The notes under the pieces: model-generated
The model's input: only the letters and a program-made list of their open reading frames with translations
Database searches by the model: none
What the model was told of the DNA's origin: nothing
Translations under genes and position numbers: made by a program
Shown here: piece by piece, positions 16,566 through 24,245 of the stretch
Layout of the letters: each line of letters opens with the position of its first letter
How positions within the stretch are numbered: the first letter of the stretch is position 1
DNA from: Planctobacterium marinum
GTDB lineage: Bacteria > Pseudomonadota > Gammaproteobacteria > Enterobacterales > Alteromonadaceae
Direction: 5' to 3'
Assembly (NCBI RefSeq): GCF_036322805.1
Contig: NZ_AP027272.1
Span: forward strand, 2,356,001-2,420,000
DNA: 64,000 nt

Positions 16566-18407
16566 CTAGATTATGGTCTTGCGAGTGCGCAGATGGTTGT
16601 ATATGTCTTTGACATATGACTTTTTAATTGCTTTCAGTGGTTCATAATTTTCCTGAAAGTATATTTTAGTGGCGATACCAGGGTCCTTAAAACTGATGAA
16701 CGCGCCATAGGCGCCATCAATTTTGGTGGACTGAGAGACATCAATCCAGTCCATCGCTCGATTGGTATCCACAAACACTTCATTGGTTTGCAGCTCGATT
16801 TTGTTTTTGATGGATTCATTCCACCAGGTTTGATATTGAATGGTGTACTGGCAAGGGCGATAGGGGAACGCTACCCCTAAAACACCATCAACCTTTTCCG
16901 GCCCCTGACACGCGTCTTCTTGCGAAATATTCATGTTTTGATAAAACTCACCGGTGATTGCACCTAAGGTGACGTAACTAAACAATCCCAGTTGCTCGTT
17001 TTGAGGGCTCAACAGATTTGATGACAAGGTTTGAATGAGTTGTTTTCTGCTGGTATCAGTCCATAAACCAGAAGCCGAAGAGGGTACCAGTTTAGAGCTA
17101 ATTTTGTGTGGTGCTGGAGCATCGTAATCAGGGGTAAAGGGGGTACCTTCCAAAAGTGCGGTCTTACCCAAACCATATCCCGAGTATTGGCTGACATCGG
17201 CCAGTGAGTTTCTACCCCAATCGCCCATCAGATTGGACGGATATTTGGCGGCCGGATCAGTCTGGCCTGCACCATTAGCGGGGTAGATCACAATATGTCC
17301 ATTTTTTCCACCGGTTTTAGAGAAAGCCTGGTCGATAAAGTCCAGCAGAGTTTTATCATCGCCCTCCCAATAACCGTACATCAGGCAGTGATGATACAAC
17401 CCTTTTTCATATTCTTTATCAAAATCACCTTCAAAGGGAATGGCGTTAATTTTCAGGTTAGTGCCCAGCAGCGCCTCATTTTGTCCATTGATGGCCTCTT
17501 CCCATTCCTGCAATATGTCAATTGTCGGATATTCGTGACTCGGAGTGGGGCAGTCATCTGCAAGCTTGGTGGTGCAGGGAGTATTCCACTCAATCGTAAA
17601 GCGATGGATCTCTTTTGGTAAATCGAAGGTTTGTACTTTCCATTCTGTAACTATGCCATAGCTCATACCGCCGCCGCCCCGCAGGGCCCACAAAATTTCA
17701 GAGTGATTATCTTCCGTTGCTTGAATAATCGAACCATCGCCTAATACAACGGTGGCTTCTCTTAGATGTTCACAGCACATGCCGTGTTTTCGGGTCCATG
17801 GTCCCCAGCCTCCGCCTTGGATAAAGCCAGAAAGGGCTACAGTTGCACAGGTACCATGGGGGAGCATTTTGTCCTTCTGAGCCAGAGCGGGTGTCAGCTG
17901 ATAGAATCGATAACCCGCACCAATGGTTGCAACACCGTGTTTATCTATGGAAATTTCGGGTTTTATGCCAGTGACATCGATAAGCACTGTATTGTCACCG
18001 CTGGATTCTCCTGCATGATCATGACCGCCTGTTCTCACCCGCACAGGCAAGTTATATTTGACGGCGGTTTTATAGGTCATCACTACGTCTTGAGTAGACT
18101 GGCACATGGCAATAGCAAATGGGTGATACTGATATCGAGTGTTAAATACCAGCGACTCTGTTTGATAAGTATTCAAACCTGCTACCTGGCTGGTACCATT
18201 GTTTGTTGGTGTTAAAAGTCTGTTTTTATCAAAGCCCTGCGCTATCATGGCTTCAAAAAACAACTGCGCATTGTTTACAATGTCGGAGAACACATAAAGT
18301 ACTTCTCGTCGCTGTTGCATCGGTTCCTTAATATCAGGCTCCATGTGTTCGACAGAATGAAGTACAGGGGTAGTGGCAGAAATATTGAGTCTTTTGGATT
18401 GAGTCAT
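16566..18407 (-). CDS. FAD-linked oxidase of the berberine-bridge-enzyme type
   Basis: 613 residues. It has an FAD_binding_4 (VAO/PCMH-fold) domain with VRVRTGGHDHAGESS around residue 128 and GTCATVALSGFIQGGGWGPW around 186, and a C-terminal berberine-bridge-like tail. The His in RTGGH and the Cys in HGTC correspond to the two residues that carry 6-S-cysteinyl, 8-alpha-N1-histidyl FAD in BBE-type enzymes, so bicovalent flavin is expected. Such enzymes oxidise carbohydrates, alkaloids or phenolics with O2. No signal peptide is evident at the N-terminus. It is longer than usual, with inserts around 330-430. Substrate unknown; galM downstream is a possible but weak hint at sugars. The mini-VgrG gene is divergent, 126 nt away. 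Confidence 0.85.
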   Translation of the reverse strand: MTQSKRLNISATTPVLHSVEHMEPDIKEPMQQRREVLYVFSDIVNNAQLFFEAMIAQGFDKNRLLTPTNNGTSQVAGLNTYQTESLVFNTRYQYHPFAIAMCQSTQDVVMTYKTAVKYNLPVRVRTGGHDHAGESSGDNTVLIDVTGIKPEISIDKHGVATIGAGYRFYQLTPALAQKDKMLPHGTCATVALSGFIQGGGWGPWTRKHGMCCEHLREATVVLGDGSIIQATEDNHSEILWALRGGGGMSYGIVTEWKVQTFDLPKEIHRFTIEWNTPCTTKLADDCPTPSHEYPTIDILQEWEEAINGQNEALLGTNLKINAIPFEGDFDKEYEKGLYHHCLMYGYWEGDDKTLLDFIDQAFSKTGGKNGHIVIYPANGAGQTDPAAKYPSNLMGDWGRNSLADVSQYSGYGLGKTALLEGTPFTPDYDAPAPHKISSKLVPSSASGLWTDTSRKQLIQTLSSNLLSPQNEQLGLFSYVTLGAITGEFYQNMNISQEDACQGPEKVDGVLGVAFPYRPCQYTIQYQTWWNESIKNKIELQTNEVFVDTNRAMDWIDVSQSTKIDGAYGAFISFKDPGIATKIYFQENYEPLKAIKKSYVKDIYNHLRTRKTII

Positions 18408-18533
18408 GGCACTGTTCCTTTTTATATTCCATGTGAAGGGATAGTTAATTCAACAGGCTCAAGTGTAGCGGTAAATAATATATTTACCATTAAGTGAAAA
18501 TGAAATAATAATAAAAGTAAAAAGTGAAGAAAA

Positions 18534-19136
18534 ATGAAGGAAAGCAATAAAGAGCTGAGTGTAATGGCGGCAGTCACCATTGACGGTAAAGCCCTCAGTG
18601 CAAGCCATCAAGTCCATAGTATTCAAATCACCTTAAATGCCGATGACGAGAGTTTGGCAACGGTAACCATCAATGAGTCTTCTCAGGCAACTGATAGCAT
18701 TCATTTTCCTGATAGCATCCAACCTCATTCTGACATCGAAATTGCTTTGGGCTACGACACTGCAGCCACTGTATTTTCCGGGACCCTGATTGCACTTGAA
18801 GCGCGAGTGGCTTCAGGCTTGGGCACCGTGGTGGTATTGAACGCCGTGAATGACGCAGATTATCCGGAGGCAAACGAAGTTTCTGTTTGCTTTGAATATG
18901 GTGAATCATTATTGGACTTTAATGGTGTAACGCATTTTGAAGGCAGCTCCACTGAGCAAAGTGCTTTTCCCTGTGAAGTGGAATTAACGGTGCAGGGGCA
19001 AGCTCACTTGTTGCCGGGGCAAAAGGTCGCGCTAAAAAACTGCAGCGCCTGGTTTGATGGCAACTATCAAATACTGGCCATTCGTCACACGATGGAAAAC
19101 GGCAACTGGTTATCGCAATTGGTGGTGTGCCGCTAG
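18534..19136 (+). CDS. Orphan miniature VgrG / gpD-like (phage late control D) protein
   Basis: 200 residues. The N-terminal ~110 residues resemble the hub domain of gpD/VgrG proteins from phage tails and extracellular contractile injection systems. The pattern is VTIDGKALSASHQVHSIQI, then PHSDIEIALGYDTAATVFSGTLIALEA and an SGLGTVVVLNA strand. The C-terminal ~50 residues (LLPGQKVALKNCSAWFDGNYQILAIRHTMENGNWLSQL) match the barrel that closes the gp27-like hub. The OB/needle part and the rest of a normal VgrG (>500 residues) are absent, and no sheath, tube or baseplate genes are near. ATG 18534 is one start; ATG 18564 (MAAVTID) after GAG is also plausible. No signal peptide. Function unknown: a domesticated hub fragment or an adaptor. 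Confidence 0.6.
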   Translation: MKESNKELSVMAAVTIDGKALSASHQVHSIQITLNADDESLATVTINESSQATDSIHFPDSIQPHSDIEIALGYDTAATVFSGTLIALEARVASGLGTVVVLNAVNDADYPEANEVSVCFEYGESLLDFNGVTHFEGSSTEQSAFPCEVELTVQGQAHLLPGQKVALKNCSAWFDGNYQILAIRHTMENGNWLSQLVVCR

Positions 19137-19141
19137 TTCCG

Positions 19142-19750
19142 CTAAATCGGTGCTTTTTGTAATAACCCAAAGACACCGTTGATAAACATTTGCACGGACA
19201 TGATGAGTAGTAACATCCCCATCAGTCGCTCAAGCGCTAACAACCCTTTGTCTTTTAATACTTTAAGCATAAATGGTGCTGACAGCAAAACCAGCATGGT
19301 GATGGTCCAGGCAATCATAACGGATAGGGTTAACATGGGCAGGCTTAACTGTGAGGTTTTCGACATTACCATGAGTGTTGCCAGTGCTGAAGGACCGGCA
19401 ATCATGGGCATGGCAATAGGTACCACAAAGGGTTCTCCCTGACCGCCAAAAATGCTCTGGCCTTTTGGCGGTGGGAAAATCATCTTTATGCCAATCACAA
19501 ACAAGATCACACCACCGGCGATAGTTACCGCTTCAGCTTGAAGGCCAAACAATTTCAGGAAGCTTTCTCCGAAGAACAGAAAAATAAGTAATAAACACAG
19601 ACCTATGATGGTTTCGCGAAAGATAATTTTGCGTTTTCGCTCTTTGGGCACATCTTTTAATACAGAAAGGATAATGGGGACATTACCGAATGGGTCGATT
19701 ACAAATAGCAGTACAAGGGTAAGTGAAATAATGGAGTCAAGAATTTCCAA
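19142..19750 (-). CDS. MarC family inner-membrane protein
   Basis: About 202 residues with six predicted membrane helices. The family motif LLFVIDPFGNVPII is near the N-terminus; a second conserved loop VVPIAMPMIAGPSALATLMV matches the MarC/UPF0056 signature. Despite the name (multiple antibiotic resistance), E. coli MarC has no shown transport function. The longer frame to ATG 19801 starts with a Cys/Tyr-rich non-family stretch. TTG 19750, with AGGA 8 nt upstream, gives the normal MarC N-terminus, so I use it. It is convergent with the mini-VgrG gene. Confidence 0.87.
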   Translation of the reverse strand: MEILDSIISLTLVLLFVIDPFGNVPIILSVLKDVPKERKRKIIFRETIIGLCLLLIFLFFGESFLKLFGLQAEAVTIAGGVILFVIGIKMIFPPPKGQSIFGGQGEPFVVPIAMPMIAGPSALATLMVMSKTSQLSLPMLTLSVMIAWTITMLVLLSAPFMLKVLKDKGLLALERLMGMLLLIMSVQMFINGVFGLLQKAPI

Positions 19751-19844
19751 AACGATGTTCCTGTAGTAATAAACGACGCAGCATGGCCTATTGTAGACCA
19801 TACTGTATCTTTTCCAAGTGTTTGAAAATTCAGGACTTTGAAGA

Positions 19845-21068
19845 TCAAGTTAGTACGCCAGGAATTTCCTTTCCGTAACCTAAATCAACATTGCAGGCCT
19901 TGGCCGCTGTATGCAGTAAATCCCAATGATCGTAACTGCTGCCTGCCGCGGTCGTAACGCCTCGATTTATGGCGCTGCCACCGCCAGCAATCATTAAGGG
20001 CACATCGCTATTACTGTGTAAATCTGCATGGCCCATATCTGTGGTTTCTACCACGACCGTGCTGTCTAATATCCCTGCGGCTCTGAGTTTGTTGATGAGA
20101 TAGGCGGTAAAACTACCCAGGTGATTACGCATTTCAACGTAATAAGGATAATTTGCCTGACCGTTGCTACCGCCGTGAATAGACTGGTGATAGATGCCTT
20201 GGTAGTTCAGCCCTGGAAGTCGGAACTCGGATTGGTGGTTGCCAAAACCAATAGAAATCGAGGATGTCAGGTTGCAGGATAATGCGGCGACCGCGATGTC
20301 AGCTTGCAAGTGCGCCTGCTGGGTAAACGTATCATGGGACAAGGTAAACTCTGTGGCATCTGGTGCGATGGAGCAGGTGCTGCCGCCGGACAAATCATCT
20401 AAACGCCGTTGCGTGTCTGAAATGGCATCCAGATGGTCATCCAGGCGTTGAGTCTCGTAACCGGCTAATTTAGTTTTAATGGCATTTGCCGCCTCAGCAT
20501 GGGCATCCAAAATCGAGGTTTTCGGGTTGGCGTTGACGTTACCAAACAAAAGGCGAAACGCGGTAAAAGGGTTGTCTTCAAAAGGAATTTGGTTCCGGTT
20601 GTCTTTGGTCAACGCGCCCTGGCCGTTACTATGCACGCCCAAGTTAACATAGGTAAAAGGCAGAGCGGGCCCAAGGGCTCGTCCCATTACCACATCATAA
20701 CTGTCACCACCCCAGCTATTGGCGAGTACCACAGGCATGCGGCCATGGCCGGCATTGGCATGAGACATATTGAGTAAAAAGTTACATTCGGTTTTAACCG
20801 AGTCATAGGCCGCTGACATGGGTGCCATGACCATATCCTCACCACTGCCTGATGGCGCCCATAATCTGTGCACGCCGCCACCAGGGATGTAGATCGCCAC
20901 GGTTTTATCAGGTGTGCTGCTTGCCTGGGCTTCCACATTTCGCGCGTGCAGAATACCCGCCATCAGTGGCGATGCCCGCAACAGTGTTTGAGTTATGCCT
21001 GTTGCGGCCATGGACTTTAACAGGTCACGGCGATTAAATATGTTTGATCTGAATTTTGCTTGTTTCAT
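19845..21068 (-). CDS. DUF1552 secreted protein, Tat-exported
   Basis: 407 residues. The N-terminus has a twin-arginine export signal (NRRDLLKSMAATG followed by a hydrophobic stretch), implying export in folded form. The mature part carries the DUF1552 pattern: VAIYIPGGGVHRLWAPSG, LLNMSHANAGHG, a variable core, and VVVETTDMGHADLHSNSDVPLMIAGG near the end, which is akin to alkaline-phosphatase/sulfatase-like DUF1501/DUF1552 proteins. In planctomycetes and myxobacteria DUF1552 genes are almost always paired with a DUF1592 cytochrome gene, as here (40 nt downstream of it, same strand). Activity is unproven. It is the third gene of the CBM2/redox cluster. Confidence 0.88.
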   Translation of the reverse strand: MKQAKFRSNIFNRRDLLKSMAATGITQTLLRASPLMAGILHARNVEAQASSTPDKTVAIYIPGGGVHRLWAPSGSGEDMVMAPMSAAYDSVKTECNFLLNMSHANAGHGRMPVVLANSWGGDSYDVVMGRALGPALPFTYVNLGVHSNGQGALTKDNRNQIPFEDNPFTAFRLLFGNVNANPKTSILDAHAEAANAIKTKLAGYETQRLDDHLDAISDTQRRLDDLSGGSTCSIAPDATEFTLSHDTFTQQAHLQADIAVAALSCNLTSSISIGFGNHQSEFRLPGLNYQGIYHQSIHGGSNGQANYPYYVEMRNHLGSFTAYLINKLRAAGILDSTVVVETTDMGHADLHSNSDVPLMIAGGGSAINRGVTTAAGSSYDHWDLLHTAAKACNVDLGYGKEIPGVLT

Positions 21069-21108
21069 GGTTTAATCCTCTTTACGTCTACCTTGATTTG
21101 AAAGGGGC

Positions 21109-24100
21109 TCAGTCGCGAGCCCAGGCTTTTCGGTAACGCACTGATTCAAGAGAACCAAAACGTTCGAACATGGCGCGGGGACTTTCATTCATCAGCGCGT
21201 CGGTTAAATCTTCCACCTCGCAAGCATAGCCAGCCTGCTCCATCTCACTCATGGCACTGGTGTCAGGATTGCTTGGGTCTATTTCCTGGTGACCAACCCC
21301 CATCACAAAGCGGAACATTTGCTTGGGTAAACATGATTGCGCAGAATCTAATCCTGTCAGCACTTGCCCAAGGCCTTTGGCACCCAAAAACGGTAGAAAC
21401 TGGTCAATATCACTGTATCTCTCAGGCGCATAGAGTTCGCCGTTTGCATCTATGGTGTTACCTTGTAAATCGTTGCTTCTGACACGACCAGTCGTGTCAA
21501 AATCTTCCATGCCGAACCCCAGTGGGTTGATATATTGAGTATGACAATTTGTACAAGGTGCATCTTCAGTGAGTCGGTGATACTTCATCCGATTCGTCGT
21601 TTCAGGGTCTTGCAGAAACTCGGACAATTCGGCCAGTTTTGCTTCACGGGCAGCAAAGGTCCCTGCTGGCGGATCCGGCTGTTCCTGACACATCATTCTT
21701 CTTCTGACTCGAACGGAGCGAAGGATAGGGGAGGTTTCAACCGCTTCGCCCCAGCGAGACATGAAGGCGCCGTTAGCCAGGATCCCACCTCTATCGGACG
21801 TGGTTACTTTGCGAAATTCGTCACCGCTAACCCCATCTATGCCATAGTGCCGTGCCAATGTTTGATTAAGGAAGGTGAAGTTTCCGGCATACAGTGAGTT
21901 AAAGGATTCTTCATCATCCAGCATCACATAGGCAAAGGTTTGATTTAGCTCTTGCTTCATATCAGGCACTAAATTGGCAAAACCCGGCCATACATCCGTA
22001 TCTTTTGCGGATAATTCAAGTTCTCCAGTGCCAAGCCAGCTGCCAATAAACTGCCCTAGAATACCTTCGGCCTGGCCAGCGAGTCGGTTGGCTTGCGCAA
22101 TGATATTTGCTGTATCGCGCAATTCATCCTTTGCAGCCGCTTCGTGCAATATTTCATCGGGAGTGGAGCCGGTGAAGGTGTATGCTAAAAAGGTGGCCAT
22201 TTCCCAAGAGGTTAATTCGAATGCGTCGGCGTCCAATGACGGATTCTCAGGGTTCGGCTCACCGAGTTCATGTCGGTATAAGAATTGCGGAGACGACAAC
22301 AGCCCCTCTAATGCCAGTTGCATTCCGGCTTGAATATCACCATTGGTTTCGCTGCCATTGGCAATGCTAAGCCAGGTAGAGTTTTCATTAGCATCTAATG
22401 GACGGCGGAATATTTTGGGGGCCAATTCATCAATCATCAATTGTGCACAATCCAGATCGATAGCGGCGCAGCTTAGTGCAGGGGCAAAATCCTGTTCAGC
22501 CGACCATTGCGCCACTTCTTCTGCAACCAGTAAAAAGTTACTGTATGAGGAAGGCACAAAAGAAGCATGGGTGTTGTTGCTAAAAAAGCCAATTTTATTA
22601 TCAGCAGAGAGCCCATCTGCCACCACATAATCAATACCCATAAGGTCCTCAACACTGTTTTGATACTCTTGTTGCGTTAATATCTTCAGCTGTCTGGCGC
22701 CATAACTCACAGGGGTTAAGCTGGTGTCGCAAGTAAGCTCTGTTACCCATAAGGTTTCGATAAAAGCAGCGACATCCTCGGCACAACTCTGATCGCAAGA
22801 GGCTGGGCTGCCAAATGGCATGGAGGTAACAATGGTATTGATCATGGTAGACAAATCCATTTCGTTGTTAAGGGCCGGGAAACTGCCAACGCCTTCACCA
22901 TTAACGCCGTGACACCCCGCGCATTGCTCCATGAATATGGACTGTCCGCGCACAATTGGGTTGCCCTGGGTGACTTCAACCGTGGCGGTGTTTGTAGCAA
23001 GAGAGGGCACGCTGTCATTGAGTGCAATAACCTTATAACTGTATTGGCCTTCATCAGGTAAACCTTCACTTAACTGAGTCACGTTGGAAGACAGTTCGGC
23101 AATCGTTTGCCAACGGCCATCTGCAGGTTTGCGACGCACAAGAAACTGCGATTCATTGGTGCTGTTATCTTGCCAGGTTAATTCAGCCTCCAGATCATCA
23201 GTATTAAAGTTAGCTGTGAGTGACTCTGGCTCTGCCGGGGCTGTGGGTATCAATAACGGACCATTGTCAGAGTTGGCTTTTTCAAACACTAAATTGAAAT
23301 AGACGGGAACAGCTTCACCGATTGAAGTCAGATTGGCGATAACGCGCAACGCTTCGATACCGGCATCCATATCGAAGCTTTTGCTATCAATGATGACAGG
23401 TTGAATGTTGCTTACGGATAGCTCAGTGGCTGATATTTTGCTCACCAACACTTGAGCGCTGACATCAAGACGAATCCCGTGCAAAGACAACTCTCCGGTA
23501 ATGGTATCTTGTGATACTTCACCCGACTGGAGTTGACTAAGGTAGTCCTCTCCTAGTTGCAAGCTAAACCAGGCATCTGGCAGGTATAGTGTCTCAAACA
23601 ATAGAGATTGTAGGCGACTGTTGCGGATGTCCACTCCTGTTGCAACATCGGTTAAATCGATGCGCAACAGCGCTTCTCCGTTTTCATCAATGGAGCCCGA
23701 TATTGCCGGTGGCTCATCTTGAGGCGAGGTAAAGCTATTGATCTCGGCGGTATGTTCCTTTTTAACTGAAACATAGGTTAACTGAGAGTTTTCAGCATTT
23801 AATAACCAATCATCAGACTGGCTTGCATTGGATTCTGACAACGGCACATCACTACAAACATCACCACTTATCACCATAGTGGTATCCGCGCTAGCCCCGC
23901 CTTTGTTGGCAACAAAGCCAAAAGTATATGCCTGGCCTTCATTGATCACCGGTTGCCATGAAGGTGGTGTTGCAGAGCATTCACTACCATTGCAGCTGAA
24001 TGTTGCATTCCAACTGTTAACAAGCGTACTGCCATCACTAAATTTCCAGGTTAACTGCCAATCACTAAAAGCAGGTTCATTTTGGTTAGTTATGGTGATC

Positions 24101-24240
24101 TCAACTTTGAATCCGTTGTTCCACTCGTCAACGACATCCCAGGAACAAGTGGCAGCCTGGCCTAACCCGGGTAAAGCGAACAAGCTAACCGCAAGGTAAC
24201 TCAGGCGCAGCGTTTTATTTTGCAATGCTAAACATTTCAT
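21109..24240 (-). CDS. Secreted multidomain redox protein: CBM2 - YceI - FN3 - cytochrome c - DUF1587/1595/1592/1588/1585
   Basis: 1043 residues with a signal peptide (to ~29). Order: CBM2 at ~31-132 (CSWDVVDEWNNGFKVEI, conserved Trp in WQLTW and NSWNATF); YceI-like domain ~145-335; FN3 ~345-425; cytochrome c ~430-500 with CAGCHG; then the planctomycete-type DUF1587 (ILTQQEYQNSVEDLMGI), DUF1595, DUF1592 (LARHYGIDGV), DUF1588 (GGILANGAFMSRWGE) with a second haem motif CTNCHT, and DUF1585 at the end. CBM2 binds cellulose, chitin or xylan; YceI domains bind isoprenoid quinone-like lipids; the cytochromes carry electrons. The layout suggests a polysaccharide-anchored electron-transfer protein, comparable in idea to Cbp2D/Cbp2E of Cellvibrio. 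Four nt separate it from the upstream gene, so they share a transcript. Confidence 0.88.
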   Translation of the reverse strand: MKCLALQNKTLRLSYLAVSLFALPGLGQAATCSWDVVDEWNNGFKVEITITNQNEPAFSDWQLTWKFSDGSTLVNSWNATFSCNGSECSATPPSWQPVINEGQAYTFGFVANKGGASADTTMVISGDVCSDVPLSESNASQSDDWLLNAENSQLTYVSVKKEHTAEINSFTSPQDEPPAISGSIDENGEALLRIDLTDVATGVDIRNSRLQSLLFETLYLPDAWFSLQLGEDYLSQLQSGEVSQDTITGELSLHGIRLDVSAQVLVSKISATELSVSNIQPVIIDSKSFDMDAGIEALRVIANLTSIGEAVPVYFNLVFEKANSDNGPLLIPTAPAEPESLTANFNTDDLEAELTWQDNSTNESQFLVRRKPADGRWQTIAELSSNVTQLSEGLPDEGQYSYKVIALNDSVPSLATNTATVEVTQGNPIVRGQSIFMEQCAGCHGVNGEGVGSFPALNNEMDLSTMINTIVTSMPFGSPASCDQSCAEDVAAFIETLWVTELTCDTSLTPVSYGARQLKILTQQEYQNSVEDLMGIDYVVADGLSADNKIGFFSNNTHASFVPSSYSNFLLVAEEVAQWSAEQDFAPALSCAAIDLDCAQLMIDELAPKIFRRPLDANENSTWLSIANGSETNGDIQAGMQLALEGLLSSPQFLYRHELGEPNPENPSLDADAFELTSWEMATFLAYTFTGSTPDEILHEAAAKDELRDTANIIAQANRLAGQAEGILGQFIGSWLGTGELELSAKDTDVWPGFANLVPDMKQELNQTFAYVMLDDEESFNSLYAGNFTFLNQTLARHYGIDGVSGDEFRKVTTSDRGGILANGAFMSRWGEAVETSPILRSVRVRRRMMCQEQPDPPAGTFAAREAKLAELSEFLQDPETTNRMKYHRLTEDAPCTNCHTQYINPLGFGMEDFDTTGRVRSNDLQGNTIDANGELYAPERYSDIDQFLPFLGAKGLGQVLTGLDSAQSCLPKQMFRFVMGVGHQEIDPSNPDTSAMSEMEQAGYACEVEDLTDALMNESPRAMFERFGSLESVRYRKAWARD

Positions 24241-24245
24241 GGTGC

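Noticed and set aside
18534-19136. Prophage or T6SS island around the mini-VgrG gene
   Set aside because: No tail, sheath, integrase, attachment repeats or effector genes are found; the flanks are chromosomal metabolic and membrane genes.
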